From positions 3,192,501 to 3,256,500 of the forward strand of contig NZ_CP141588.1 in NCBI RefSeq assembly GCF_035594035.1: 64,000 bases of DNA, read 5' to 3'. The notes under the pieces are model-generated. The model was given only the letters and a program-made list of their open reading frames with translations, was not told where the DNA came from and did no database searches. Shown here piece after piece: positions 7,992 through 16,744 of the stretch; position 1 is the first letter of the stretch, and every line of letters begins with the position of its first letter. Source of the stretch: Sphingomonas sp. LY54. Its GTDB lineage: Bacteria > Pseudomonadota > Alphaproteobacteria > Sphingomonadales > Sphingomonadaceae. A program made the translations under genes and the position numbers.

Positions 7992-9296
7992 ATGAGCGAC
8001 CGCGCGGCAACGGAGAGCAAGACACCGCTGCGGCGCGTCGTGATGGCCAGCCTGATCGGGACCACGATCGAATGGTATGATTTCTTTCTCTACGGCTCGG
8101 CCGCGGCGCTGGTTTTCAACAAGCTCTTCTTTCCCGAATATGACCCGCTGACCGGGACCTTGCTCGCCTTTGCTACTTATGCCCTCGGCTTCCTGGCGCG
8201 GCCGGTCGGTGGCATCGTCTTCGGCCATTATGGCGATCGGATCGGCCGCAAACGGCTGCTGATGCTGAGCCTGATCCTGATGGGCGTGGCGACGGTGCTG
8301 ATCGGGCTGCTGCCGACCTACAACCAGATCGGCATTTGGGCGCCGATCGCGCTCATCGCGCTGCGGCTGGTGCAGGGGTTCGCGGTCGGCGGCGAATGGG
8401 GCGGCGCGGTGCTGATGGCGGCCGAACATGGCGACGCGGCGCGGCGCGGCTTCTGGGCGAGCTGGCCGCAGGCGGGCGTCCCCGCCGGCAATCTGCTGGC
8501 CGCGGCGGTGCTGGCGCTGATGGCGGGCCTGCAGAGCGAGGCGGATTTCCTGGCATGGGGCTGGCGCATTCCGTTCCTGCTCTCGGCGCTGCTGGTGGTG
8601 GTCGGGTGGTATATCCGCAACAAGGTGGCCGAGCCGCGCATGTTCGAGGAAGCGATCGAACAGGCCAAAACCCCGCCGAAACTGCCGGCGATCGAGGTGT
8701 TCCGCGAGCGGCCCAAGGCGGTTTTGCTCGGCGCCGGCATCCGCGTCGGCGAGAACATCTCCTATTATATCCTCACCGTATTCTCGCTGACCTTCCTAGT
8801 CGACGTGGCGGAGGAGACGCGCAGCGTGGCGCTCAACGCCCTGCTGGTAGGCGCGGCGGTGCAGTTCTTCGCCATTCCCCTGTTCGCCTGGCTGTCGGAC
8901 CGGATCGGCCGGCGCCCGGTCTATGCCTTTGGCGGCATCGGCCTCGCACTCTGGATGTTCGTCTTCTTCCGCCTGCTGGAGAGCGGCGACAATGGCTCGA
9001 TCATTCTCGCCATCGTCGTCGGCCTTGTCCTCCACGGCGCGATGTACGGGCCGCAAGCGGCGTTCATCACTGAGCTGTTCCCGACCCGGATCCGGTATTC
9101 GGGCGTGTCGATCGCCTACCAGCTCACCTCGATCGTCGCCGGATCGCTGGCGCCGATCATCGCCCTGGCGCTCTATCGGGAATATGATTCGGCGCTGCCG
9201 GTCGCCATCTATGTGGCCATCGCCTGCGCGATCAGCGGCCTCAGCGCCTTGCTGGCGAAAGAGACCAAGGGCGTCGAGCTGTCGGAGATACGCTGA
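7992..9296 (+). CDS. MFS transporter, metabolite:H+ symporter (MHS) family
   Basis: Inner-membrane proton symporter of the ProP/KgtP/ShiA type, usually importing organic acids, betaines or shikimate. The N-terminal GTTIEWYDFFLYGSAAA and the loop motif GHYGDRIGRKRLL are diagnostic for MHS, and DRIGRRP recurs in the second half. About 12 hydrophobic segments fit within 434 residues, the usual length. AGGGGCAGG favours ATG 7992 over the ATG at 7977. The gene is convergent with the secreted hypothetical at 9303-9713, with only 6 nt between stops. The neighbourhood does not reveal the substrate. Confidence 0.92.
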   Translation: MSDRAATESKTPLRRVVMASLIGTTIEWYDFFLYGSAAALVFNKLFFPEYDPLTGTLLAFATYALGFLARPVGGIVFGHYGDRIGRKRLLMLSLILMGVATVLIGLLPTYNQIGIWAPIALIALRLVQGFAVGGEWGGAVLMAAEHGDAARRGFWASWPQAGVPAGNLLAAAVLALMAGLQSEADFLAWGWRIPFLLSALLVVVGWYIRNKVAEPRMFEEAIEQAKTPPKLPAIEVFRERPKAVLLGAGIRVGENISYYILTVFSLTFLVDVAEETRSVALNALLVGAAVQFFAIPLFAWLSDRIGRRPVYAFGGIGLALWMFVFFRLLESGDNGSIILAIVVGLVLHGAMYGPQAAFITELFPTRIRYSGVSIAYQLTSIVAGSLAPIIALALYREYDSALPVAIYVAIACAISGLSALLAKETKGVELSEIR

Positions 9297-9302
9297 CCCG
9301 CG

Positions 9303-9713
9303 TCAGCCGCCGTAGCAGACCCGCACCGGCACCGTGCCGCCTTCCGTCCATTGCACCCGGCAGCGGGACGGGGCGGGAGCGTCGTCGGCCACATCATAGT
9401 CGCCATAGCCCTCGTAGCCGTCCTCGCCGTAGCGATCATATTCGTAGGGATAGGAGCGATCGTAGACATAATGCGCCGTTCCGTTGCCCGCCTCGACGCG
9501 GCCGGTTCCCGGATAGAAACGCGGGCCGCGATAGTTGGCGAAGCGTTCGAGGCGGCTGCGATTGTGGCTGAAGAAGCCGTCGTCCCACGATCGCGGCGGC
9601 AGCGTGGGCGCACGGCCGGAATAGGTCGGGTAATAGCCCCAGCCCGGTTCTCCGGCCAGGGCCGGCTCCGCGCCGGCAAGAAGCAGGGGCAAGGCGATCC
9701 AGAGACGTCCCAT
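9303..9713 (-). CDS. Secreted Tyr/Gly-rich hypothetical protein
   Basis: 136 residues with an N-terminal signal peptide (cleavage likely after PALAGE). The mature protein is rich in Tyr, Gly, Arg and Asp, with a repetitive YEYDRYGEDGYEGYGDYD stretch (about 90-107) and two cysteines near the C-terminus that may form a disulphide. GGAGGTG upstream supports ATG 9713 over the GTG at 9719. I recognise no characterised family; it resembles small periplasmic or surface hypotheticals of sphingomonads. Its intact frame and good ribosome site support it as real. Confidence 0.7.
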   Translation of the reverse strand: MGRLWIALPLLLAGAEPALAGEPGWGYYPTYSGRAPTLPPRSWDDGFFSHNRSRLERFANYRGPRFYPGTGRVEAGNGTAHYVYDRSYPYEYDRYGEDGYEGYGDYDVADDAPAPSRCRVQWTEGGTVPVRVCYGG

Positions 9714-9831
9714 ATCCACCTCCAGGCGAAGCGGCGCGCGATCGCATGCTTATAGCAGAGGCGCGGAGAGCTGTCTTTCGGCCGTCCGCCGCTGCCCCAA
9801 AGCGGAGCAATCTGGAACATGCGATCCGGAC

Positions 9832-9868
9832 AAAGAAAAAGGCCGCCGTCCCGGATGGAACGGCGGCC
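9832..9868 (-). terminator. Rho-independent terminator of the rpsF-rpsR-rplI operon
   Basis: On the minus strand a 9-bp perfect stem (GGCCGCCGT 9841-9849 with ACGGCGGCC 9860-9868) is followed by TTTTTCTTT (9840 down to 9832). It lies 28 nt past the rplI stop. Confidence 0.92.
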
Positions 9869-9895
9869 TTTCCTGTTTGAGCGGAAAGCGCGGGC

Positions 9896-10513
9896 TTAGC
9901 CCTGGGCTTCCTCGGTCTCGCCTTCGGCCTCGGCGGCGGGCGCTTCTTCGTCCGAAGCGATCGTGCCGGGCTCGGCGTTGGCGTCATAGTCTTCGGTGAA
10001 GCCGGCCTCGTCCTTCTCGAACATCTCGGCCATGACATCGACGCCCTGCGCCTGCAGCTCGGCCTCTTCGGGCGAGCGTGCGACGTTGACGCGGATGGTC
10101 ACTGAGACCTCCGGGTGCAGCGCGACGCGGACGTCGTGCATGCCGATCGCCTTGATCGGACGGTCGAGCACGATCTGGTTCTTGCCGACCTTGTGCTTGT
10201 CGGCTTCCAGCACCTCGACGAGGTCGCGGGCCGAAACCGAGCCGTAGAGCTGGCCGGTGTTCGAAGCCTGGCGGATCAGCTGAACCGTCACGCCTTCGAT
10301 GTCCTTCGACTCCTTCTCGGCGACCGACTTGCGCGCGGCATTGTCGGACTCGATCTTGGCGCGATTGGCTTCGAAGACCTTGCGGTTGGCTTCGTTGGCG
10401 CGGAGCGCCTTGCCGTTCGGAAGCAGGAAGTTACGGGCGTAGCCGTTCTTCACCTTCACCACATCGCCGATGTGGCCGAGCTTCTCGATACGTTCGAGCA
10501 GAATAACGTCCAT
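9896..10513 (-). CDS. rplI: 50S ribosomal protein bL9 with long acidic C-terminal extension
   Basis: Binds 23S rRNA near the base of the L1 stalk. The N-terminal domain MDVILLERIEKLGHIGDVV...GYARNFLLPNGKA is canonical. bL9 is usually about 150 residues; this copy has 205, with an extension of about 50 residues after AELQAQGVDV that is rich in Glu, Asp and Ala (EEAPAAEAEGETEEAQG at the end). Such extensions are known in some alphaproteobacteria. It is the last gene of the rpsF-rpsR-rplI operon, 12 nt after rpsR, and is followed by a strong terminator. Confidence 0.97.
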   Translation of the reverse strand: MDVILLERIEKLGHIGDVVKVKNGYARNFLLPNGKALRANEANRKVFEANRAKIESDNAARKSVAEKESKDIEGVTVQLIRQASNTGQLYGSVSARDLVEVLEADKHKVGKNQIVLDRPIKAIGMHDVRVALHPEVSVTIRVNVARSPEEAELQAQGVDVMAEMFEKDEAGFTEDYDANAEPGTIASDEEAPAAEAEGETEEAQG

Positions 10514-10525
10514 GGGTCCTGCTCC

Positions 10526-10750
10526 TTATTTCACGACGTAGGGGAGAAGGCCGAGATGCCGGGCGCGCTTGATCGCCTTGGCGAGCTCGCGCTGCCTCTT
10601 GGCCGAAACGGCGGTGATGCGGCTGGGAACGATCTTGCCGCGCTCGGAGACGAAGCCCTGGAGGAGGCGGACGTCCTTATAGTCGATCTTGGGCGCATCG
10701 TTGCCGGAGAAGGGGCAGCTTTTGCGGCGGCGGAAAAACGGGCGTGCCAT
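10526..10750 (-). CDS. rpsR: 30S ribosomal protein bS18
   Basis: 74-residue basic protein that binds 16S rRNA with bS6 in the platform of the small subunit. The sequence shows [10 protein letters not shown] near the N-terminus, then [19 protein letters not shown] and [20 protein letters not shown], all typical of bS18. It is the middle gene of the operon, 18 nt after rpsF and 12 nt before rplI. Confidence 0.98.
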   Translation of the reverse strand: MARPFFRRRKSCPFSGNDAPKIDYKDVRLLQGFVSERGKIVPSRITAVSAKRQRELAKAIKRARHLGLLPYVVK

Positions 10751-10768
10751 TTTGCTGGAATCCCTCTC

Positions 10769-11218
10769 TTAAGCTTCGGTCTGCGCGCGGTCGGCGCGCG
10801 GGGCGCGATCGCCGCGGTCACCACGATCGCCGCGGTCACCACGCGGGCCACGGTCGCCGCGATCACCACGATCGCCGCGGCCGTCACGGTCGCGCTCGTT
10901 GCGGCGCATCATCGCCGACGGGCCGGCTTCGTGCTCTTCGACCTTGATCGTCATGTAGCGGACGACGTCTTCGTTGATCTGGGTCTGGCGCTCCAGTTCC
11001 GCGACGAGCGGCGCCGGGGCGTCGATCTCGAGCATGACGTAATGCGCCTTGCGGTTCTTCTGGATGCGGTAGGCGAGGCTGCGGAGACCCCAGGTCTCGG
11101 TCTTGACGACCTTGCCGCCATTGTCCTCGATGATCTTGGTGGCGGTTTCCGCCAGCGCGTCGACCTGGGCTTGGGCCAGGTCCTGACGCGCGAGAAAAAC
11201 ATGCTCGTAAAGCGGCAT
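10769..11218 (-). CDS. rpsF: 30S ribosomal protein bS6 with RGD-rich tail
   Basis: Pairs with bS18 on the 30S platform. The core [20 protein letters not shown] to about residue 105 is canonical. The ATG at 11218 is preceded by AAGGA, while the longer frame to 11287 is not supported. The protein is 149 residues against about 95-110 for compact bS6. The extra C-terminus (about 112-149) consists of repeated GDRGDRGD units mixed with PRGD and APRAD; the corresponding DNA (about 10795-10890) is a short tandem repeat. First gene of the operon with rpsR and rplI, divergent from fabD across about 206 nt that must hold both promoters. Confidence 0.97.
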   Translation of the reverse strand: MPLYEHVFLARQDLAQAQVDALAETATKIIEDNGGKVVKTETWGLRSLAYRIQKNRKAHYVMLEIDAPAPLVAELERQTQINEDVVRYMTIKVEEHEAGPSAMMRRNERDRDGRGDRGDRGDRGPRGDRGDRGDRGDRAPRADRAQTEA

Positions 11219-11424
11219 GTAGCGTCCTTCATGTTGGCCGATCGCTGACGCCGCACCATGCGGACGCCCCTCCGGCTGTCGTCTCAATCAATGCAAACCG
11301 GGGCCGAAGAGTCGTGCTCTCCGCCCCGGATGCGCGGCTATTGGCCGAACGGGCTGGAAAAAGCAAGGGCGGCTTGCGCTTCGCCGGAGCCTTGGCCTAC
11401 CAGCCGCCCCAACAGGAGGACAAT

Positions 11425-12345
11425 ATGCGCGCATTCATATTCCCCGGACAGGGGAGCCAGGCGGTCGGCATGGGTCGTGCGCTGGCCGAGGCGAGCGCGG
11501 TGGCGCGGGCCGTGTTCGAGGAAGTGGACGACGCGCTCGGGCAGAAGCTGTCGCGGCTGATGGCCGACGGCCCGATCGAGGAGCTGACGCTGACCGAGAA
11601 CGCCCAGCCGGCGATCATGGCCAATGCGCTCGCCACTCTGCGCGTGTCCGGAATCGCGCTCGACAATGCCGACTTCGTCGCCGGCCACAGCCTCGGCGAA
11701 TATTCGGCCCTGTGCGCGGCGGAAGCGTTCGACCTCGCCACCACGGCGCGGCTGTTGAAGCTGCGCGGCCGCGCGATGCAGGCGGCGGTGCCGGTCGGGC
11801 AGGGGGCGATGGCGGCCCTGCTCGGGCTCGGCCTCGAAGCCGCCCAGGAAGTCGCTGCGGAAGCGGCGCAGGGCGAGGTCTGCACGGTCGCCAACGACAA
11901 CGACCCCAGCCAGGTCGTCGTCTCCGGCCACAAGGCCGCGGTCGAGCGCTCGCTCGAGATCGCCAAGGCCAAGGGCGCCAGGCGCGCCTTGCTGCTGCCG
12001 GTCTCGGCGCCGTTCCACTGCCCTTTGATGCAGCCCGCCGCCGACGCGATGGCCGAGGCGCTTGCCGGCGCCGACCTCCGTCCGCCGCTGGTGCCAATCT
12101 ACGCCAACGTCACCGCCGCGCCGGCCGCCGACCCGGCTGAGATCCGGGCTTTGCTGGTCGAGCAGGTGACCGGCATGGTGCGCTGGCGCGAGAGCGTCGC
12201 GGCGATGGCGGAGGCCGGCGTCACCCATTTCGTCGAATTCGGCGGCAAGGTGCTCTCCCCGATGGTGAAGCGCATCGCCCCCGACGCGAAAACGACCAGC
12301 ATCGTCTCGATGGACGACATCGAAGCGCTGGTGAAGGAAATCTAA
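11425..12345 (+). CDS. fabD: Malonyl-CoA:ACP transacylase
   Basis: Transfers malonyl groups from CoA to acyl carrier protein for fatty-acid elongation in the cytoplasm. The start FIFPGQGSQAVGMG is diagnostic. The nucleophile is S89 in GHSLGE and the partner histidine is H198 in APFHCPLM. AGGAGG just before ATG 11425 fixes the start, removing 37 unsupported residues of the longer frame; the resulting 306 residues fit the family. First gene of fabD-fabG-acpP-fabF-mltG. A GC-rich hairpin lies between it and fabG (about 12350-12371). Confidence 0.97.
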   Translation: MRAFIFPGQGSQAVGMGRALAEASAVARAVFEEVDDALGQKLSRLMADGPIEELTLTENAQPAIMANALATLRVSGIALDNADFVAGHSLGEYSALCAAEAFDLATTARLLKLRGRAMQAAVPVGQGAMAALLGLGLEAAQEVAAEAAQGEVCTVANDNDPSQVVVSGHKAAVERSLEIAKAKGARRALLLPVSAPFHCPLMQPAADAMAEALAGADLRPPLVPIYANVTAAPAADPAEIRALLVEQVTGMVRWRESVAAMAEAGVTHFVEFGGKVLSPMVKRIAPDAKTTSIVSMDDIEALVKEI

Positions 12346-12385
12346 CTCTCCGCCCGCGAGCGGGAGCGGAAGAAGGAGAAAAGTT

Positions 12386-13126
12386 ATGTTCGATCTTTCG
12401 GGAATGACCGCGCTGGTGACCGGCGCTTCGGGGGGAATCGGTTCCGCGGTGGCGAAGGCGCTCGCCGACCATGGTGCGCGCGTCGCTTTGTCCGGCACGC
12501 GCGAGGACGCGCTGAAGAAGGTGCAGGCGGAGCTTGGCGGGGACCATGTCATCCTGCCGTGCAACCTGTCGGACGCGGCTGCGGTCGATGCGCTCGTTCC
12601 GCAGGCGGTCGAGGCGCTGGGCGGCAAGCTCGACATCCTCGTCAACAATGCCGGCGTCACCCGCGACAATCTGGCGATGCGGATGAAGGACGAGGAATGG
12701 TCCGATGTGATCCGTATCAACCTCGAGGCAGCCTTCCGGCTCGCCCGCGCGGCGATGAAGCCGATGATGCGTGCCAAGCATGGCCGCATCATCTCGGTGA
12801 CCTCGGTGGTCGGTGCGACCGGCAATCCGGGCCAGGCCAATTATGCCGCGTCCAAGGCCGGCCTCGTCGGCATGTCCAAGGCGATCGCGCAGGAAGTCGC
12901 CAGCCGCGGCATCACCGTCAATTGCATCGCCCCCGGCTTCATCGCCTCGCCGATGACCGACGCGCTGCCGGAGGCGCAAAAGGAGGCTTTGCTTGGCCGC
13001 ATTCCCGCGGGTAAGCTGGGCGAGGGCCAGGACGTCGCCGCCGCGGTCGTTTATCTGGCGAGCCGCGAAGCCGCCTACGTGACGGGCCAGACCCTGCACG
13101 TGAATGGCGGCATGGCGATGTTGTAA
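12386..13126 (+). CDS. fabG: 3-oxoacyl-[ACP] reductase
   Basis: NADPH-dependent reduction of beta-ketoacyl-ACP in fatty-acid synthesis. Short-chain dehydrogenase fold with the cofactor motif TGASGGIGSAVA near the N-terminus, the NNAG motif (VNNAGVTRDNL), and the catalytic Ser-Tyr-Lys set (SVTSVVG, Y153, K157 in NYAASKAG). The C-terminal VTGQTLHVNGGMAML is typical of FabG. The 246-residue length is standard. AAGGAG precedes the start. The position between fabD and acpP supports FabG rather than another SDR. Confidence 0.97.
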   Translation: MFDLSGMTALVTGASGGIGSAVAKALADHGARVALSGTREDALKKVQAELGGDHVILPCNLSDAAAVDALVPQAVEALGGKLDILVNNAGVTRDNLAMRMKDEEWSDVIRINLEAAFRLARAAMKPMMRAKHGRIISVTSVVGATGNPGQANYAASKAGLVGMSKAIAQEVASRGITVNCIAPGFIASPMTDALPEAQKEALLGRIPAGKLGEGQDVAAAVVYLASREAAYVTGQTLHVNGGMAML

Positions 13127-13222
13127 GGCGTCTCACGCGCGAACAGATACGAACGGCCACTTGCCAGCGGACGCTGGGAGCGGCTAGGGCGAACACAAAC
13201 AAACCCTAGGGAAGGTTAGAAT

Positions 13223-13459
13223 ATGAGCGAGACCGCCGAGCGCGTTAAGAAGATTGTCGTCGAGCATCTGGGCGTCGAAGCCGAGAAGGTCACCGAAGAA
13301 GCGAGCTTCATCGACGACCTCGGTGCCGACAGCCTCGACATCGTCGAGCTGGTCATGGCCTTCGAGGAAGAGTTCGGCGTCGAGATCCCCGACGACGCGG
13401 CCGAGAAGATCGCGACGGTCAAGGACGCGATCGACTACATCGAGGCGAACAAGGGCTAA
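13223..13459 (+). CDS. acpP: Acyl carrier protein
   Basis: 78-residue acidic carrier of fatty acyl intermediates. The phosphopantetheine attachment serine is S37 in the [17 protein letters not shown] motif. AAGGTT upstream supports ATG 13223. It is separated from fabG by 96 nt that may contain an extra promoter, as is common for acpP, and is followed by a terminator-like hairpin before fabF, so acpP mRNA may accumulate separately. Confidence 0.98.
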   Translation: MSETAERVKKIVVEHLGVEAEKVTEEASFIDDLGADSLDIVELVMAFEEEFGVEIPDDAAEKIATVKDAIDYIEANKG

Positions 13460-13510
13460 GGCCCATGGCTACGGCCCCGGCCCGGTGGTGATCGAGCCGT
13501 AGTTTCAAAG

Positions 13511-13543
13511 CGGCTCCCCGTCCAAGGCCGGGGGGCCGTTTTT
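13511..13543 (+). terminator. Rho-independent terminator or attenuator between acpP and fabF
   Basis: CGGCTCCCCG (13511-13520) pairs with CGGGGGGCCG (13529-13538) with one G-U pair, followed by TTTTT (13539-13543). It lies 51 nt after the acpP stop and 25 nt before fabF, so it should reduce readthrough into fabF. Confidence 0.85.
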
Positions 13544-13568
13544 GTCTGAATATCACAGGAGTTTCCGA

Positions 13569-14828
13569 ATGCGCCGCGTAGTTGTCACCGGTCTCGGGCT
13601 TGTCACCCCCCTCGGCTCCAGCGTCGAGACGAGCTGGAAGAACATCATCGCGTCCAAGAGCGGCGCGACCCGGATCACCCGCTTCGATCCCACCGATTAT
13701 GCCTGCCAGGTCGCCTGCGAGGTTAAGCCGCCAGAGCATGAATATGGCTTCGATCCGAACAAGCGCGTCGACCACAAGGTCCAGCGCCAGGTCGATCCGT
13801 TCATCATCTACGGCATCGACGCCGCCGGCCAGGCGCTCGAGGATGCCGGCCTCACCGACATGACCGAGGAGCAGCGCTACCGCGCCGGCGTCTCGATCGG
13901 TTCGGGCATCGGCGGCCTTCCCGGCATCGAGAAGGAATCGATCGTCCTCCACGAAAAGGGCCCGCGCCGCGTCAGCCCGCATTTCGTCCACGGCCGCCTG
14001 ATCAACCTGATCTCGGGCCAGGTCTCGATCAAATACGGCCTGATGGGCCCGAACCACGCCGTCGTCACCGCCTGCTCGACCGGCGCGCACTCGATCGGCG
14101 ACGCCGCGCGTATGATCGCGCTCGACGATGCCGACGTGATGCTCGCGGGCGGCGCAGAGAGCGCCTTGTGCCCGCTCGGTATTGCCGGCTTCGCCCAGGC
14201 GCGCGCGCTTTCCACCAATTTCAACGACGAGCCCGAGCGTGCCTCGCGTCCCTATGACAAGGACCGCGACGGCTTCGTCATGGGCGAGGGCGCGGGCGTC
14301 GTCGTGCTCGAGGAATATGAGCGCGCCAAGGCGCGCGGCGCGAAAATCTACGCCGAACTGGTCGGCTACGGCATGTCGGGCGACGCCTATCACGTCACCG
14401 CCCCGCATCCCGAAGGCGCCGGCGGCTATCGGGCGATGGCGAACGCGATCAAGCGCTCGGGCCTCGACCTGGCCGACATCGACTATATCAACGCCCACGG
14501 CACCTCGACGCCGCTCGGCGACGAGCTCGAGCTCGGCGCGGTCCGCCGCCTGTTCGGCAGCCATGTCGGCGACCTGTCGATGAGCTCGACCAAGTCGGCC
14601 ATCGGCCACCTGCTCGGCGGCGCCGGCGCGGTGGAGGCGATCTTCTGCATCCTCGCGCTGCGCGACCAGATCGTGCCGCCGACCCTCAACCTCGACAATC
14701 CGAGTGAGGGCACGGTCGGAGTCGACCTCGTCCCGCACGTCGCCAAGGAGCGCCGCGTCCGCGCGGTGGTCAACAACAGCTTCGGCTTCGGCGGCACCAA
14801 CGCCAGCCTGGTGATGCAGGCGGTCTGA
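13569..14828 (+). CDS. fabF: Beta-ketoacyl-ACP synthase II
   Basis: Condenses acyl-ACP with malonyl-ACP. The Cys-His-His active site is visible: C169 in TACSTGAHS, H310 in NAHGTSTP and H347 in SAIGHLLGGAGA. The N-terminus RRVVVTGLGLVTPLG and C-terminal NNSFGFGGTNASLV are family signatures. CAGGAG before ATG 13569 supports 419 residues, the usual FabF length; the longer frame from 13542 overlaps the terminator. It is followed 3 nt later by mltG. Confidence 0.98.
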   Translation: MRRVVVTGLGLVTPLGSSVETSWKNIIASKSGATRITRFDPTDYACQVACEVKPPEHEYGFDPNKRVDHKVQRQVDPFIIYGIDAAGQALEDAGLTDMTEEQRYRAGVSIGSGIGGLPGIEKESIVLHEKGPRRVSPHFVHGRLINLISGQVSIKYGLMGPNHAVVTACSTGAHSIGDAARMIALDDADVMLAGGAESALCPLGIAGFAQARALSTNFNDEPERASRPYDKDRDGFVMGEGAGVVVLEEYERAKARGAKIYAELVGYGMSGDAYHVTAPHPEGAGGYRAMANAIKRSGLDLADIDYINAHGTSTPLGDELELGAVRRLFGSHVGDLSMSSTKSAIGHLLGGAGAVEAIFCILALRDQIVPPTLNLDNPSEGTVGVDLVPHVAKERRVRAVVNNSFGFGGTNASLVMQAV

Positions 14829-14831
14829 CGC

Positions 14832-15800
14832 ATGAAGAAGTTGGTCGCCCTCGGCCTGCTGCTGGCAGTCCTGCTGCTGGTCGTGGGCGGCTTCTTCCTC
14901 AGCGGCTGGACCAGTCCCGGTCCGGCCGCCAAGCCGGTTCCGGTGCTGATCGCGCCAGGCTCCAGCCTTGCCAAAGCGGCAGCGACGCTCGAGCAGGCCG
15001 GCGTGCTCGGCTCGGCCGATCGCTTCCTGCTGCAGGCGAAACTGCTGGGCGGCGACGAGCCGATCCAGGCCGGCGAATATGAGTTTCCGGCCAAAGCGAG
15101 TCCGTCGGAAGTGTTGCGACTGCTGCAGAGCGGCAAGACGCTGCAGCGCTTCGTCGCGGTGCCCGAGGGCCTGCCCTCGATCCTCGTCCACGAGCGGCTG
15201 ATGGCCGCGCCGACGCTGACCGGTGACGTCGCGGTTCCGGACGAAGGAACCGTCCTGCCCGACAGCTACAGCTACCAGCGCGGCGAGACCCGCGCGGCGG
15301 TTCTGCAGCGCATGCAGGCGGCGATGACCAAGGAGCTGGACGCGCTCTGGGCCAAGCGCAAGCCCCATGCGGTCGTCACCAGCAAGCACGATGCCGTGAC
15401 CCTGGCTTCGATCGTCGAGAAGGAGACGGCCAAGCCGTCCGAGCGCCGTATGATCGCCGGCGTCTATTCGAACCGGATCAGGACCGGCATGCCGCTCCAG
15501 GCCGATCCGACCGTCATCTATCCGATCACCCGGGGCAAGCCGCTCGGCCGCCGCATCCTGCGCTCGGAGCTGCGCGCGAAGAACGGCTACAACACCTACT
15601 CCATGGCCGGCATGCCGATCGGGCCGATCGCCAATCCGGGCCGCGAGTCGATTGCCGCCGTGCTGGATCCCGAACCGACGCAGGCGCTCTATTTCGTCGC
15701 CGACGGGACGGGCGGGCACGTCTTCGCCAACACGCTCGCCGAGCATAATGCCAACGTGCGTAAATGGTTCGCCATCCGCCGCGCGCGCGGCGAGATGTAG
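14832..15800 (+). CDS. mltG: Endolytic murein transglycosylase MltG
   Basis: Inner-membrane lytic transglycosylase that cuts nascent glycan strands and is thought to release them from synthesis. One N-terminal transmembrane segment (about residues 4-24) is followed by a LysM-like region and the YceG catalytic domain; the conserved LASIVEKETAKPSERRMIAG motif includes the catalytic glutamate. The segments GMPLQADPTVIYP and YNTYSMAGMPIGPIANPG are typical. 322 residues. It starts 3 nt after fabF, an arrangement common in alphaproteobacteria, and is convergent with the NlpC/P60 gene. Confidence 0.96.
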   Translation: MKKLVALGLLLAVLLLVVGGFFLSGWTSPGPAAKPVPVLIAPGSSLAKAAATLEQAGVLGSADRFLLQAKLLGGDEPIQAGEYEFPAKASPSEVLRLLQSGKTLQRFVAVPEGLPSILVHERLMAAPTLTGDVAVPDEGTVLPDSYSYQRGETRAAVLQRMQAAMTKELDALWAKRKPHAVVTSKHDAVTLASIVEKETAKPSERRMIAGVYSNRIRTGMPLQADPTVIYPITRGKPLGRRILRSELRAKNGYNTYSMAGMPIGPIANPGRESIAAVLDPEPTQALYFVADGTGGHVFANTLAEHNANVRKWFAIRRARGEM

Positions 15801-15820
15801 GCGCTAGCCCGGAGCCCTGC

Positions 15821-16744
15821 TCAGGAGAGGCGGCGGCGGTCGACGATCGCGGTGCGGGCGGCCACGGCGGCGAGCGGCTCGCTCACCGTCTTGCCATGGT
15901 GGCCGGTAGCGTGGATCAGCTGGGCCGCGTCCTGCATCATCCCGACATGGCCTTCGAAGAAGATAAGGTCGCCGCGGCGGAGCACCGCGTCGTCCGCCAG
16001 CGCCTGGCCGAGCGCGCGCTGCTGGTCGCTGTCGCGCGGCGTTCGGATTCCGCACAGGCCGTGCGAGACTTGGACGAGGCCCGAGCAATCGATGCCGGTC
16101 GAGGTGCGTCCCCCGAGCAGATAGGGCGAGCCGAGGAGGCGCTCCGCCACGGCGACGGGGTCATGCTCGAAAGCGTCGATTGCCCGGATGTTGGTAAACG
16201 GGATGAAGCCGCTGTCGGTGGCCAGGAAGCCGTGGCTTTCGTGGCCGGCCACGCGCGAGCCCAGTGGCAGGGTGGCGAGCGGCGTCGCGTGCAGGTCGGC
16301 GTCGGCGAGGATCGGGGCGGAGGCCGCGGCGACGACATGGGTCGCCGGCACGGACTCGGTCAGCTCGATCGCTTCGACATAGCCGACATATTGGTCGTGG
16401 CGGCTGTAGCCCCAAGCCCAATGACCGGAAATTTCGAGAACGGCGAATTCCTCGCCGGGCAGAAGTTCCGACGTGGGCGGGCTGTCGGGGTCGGGCCGGG
16501 CGCGGATCATCGCCGGACGGATGCCACAGGCCCGTTTCATCGGCTGGACGTAATGGGGGGCGAACAGCCGACCCGCCAGCGCGACATCCGCGAGATCGCG
16601 GCGAAACGCATTGATGCGGGGATCCAGCGTCGCCGAGGGACCCAGCAGCCGGAACGTCTCAGCCCGGTTGGAGGATGAAGCCGCGTTCCTTGCCGGATTT
16701 CCTGCCTGCGCCGTCATGCTCGATATTGCGTTCGAAGCCGTCAA
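15821..16744 (-). CDS. NlpC/P60 (C40) peptidase with SH3-like domains
   Basis: Predicted cell-wall endopeptidase cutting peptide stems. The C-terminal NlpC/P60 domain has the catalytic cysteine C220 in GIDCSGLVQ and the histidines of GHVGMM and LIHATGHHG. Two bacterial SH3-like segments (about 70-190) precede it. No clear signal peptide is visible. I use the TTG at 16744 because AGGA sits 5 nt upstream; the next ATG (16717) has no ribosome site. This start overlaps the MarR-like gene by 86 nt in another frame, which is unusual. In related genomes, as I recall, this gene tends to follow the M17 aminopeptidase gene directly. Confidence 0.85.
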   Translation of the reverse strand: MTASNAISSMTAQAGNPARNAASSSNRAETFRLLGPSATLDPRINAFRRDLADVALAGRLFAPHYVQPMKRACGIRPAMIRARPDPDSPPTSELLPGEEFAVLEISGHWAWGYSRHDQYVGYVEAIELTESVPATHVVAAASAPILADADLHATPLATLPLGSRVAGHESHGFLATDSGFIPFTNIRAIDAFEHDPVAVAERLLGSPYLLGGRTSTGIDCSGLVQVSHGLCGIRTPRDSDQQRALGQALADDAVLRRGDLIFFEGHVGMMQDAAQLIHATGHHGKTVSEPLAAVAARTAIVDRRRLS

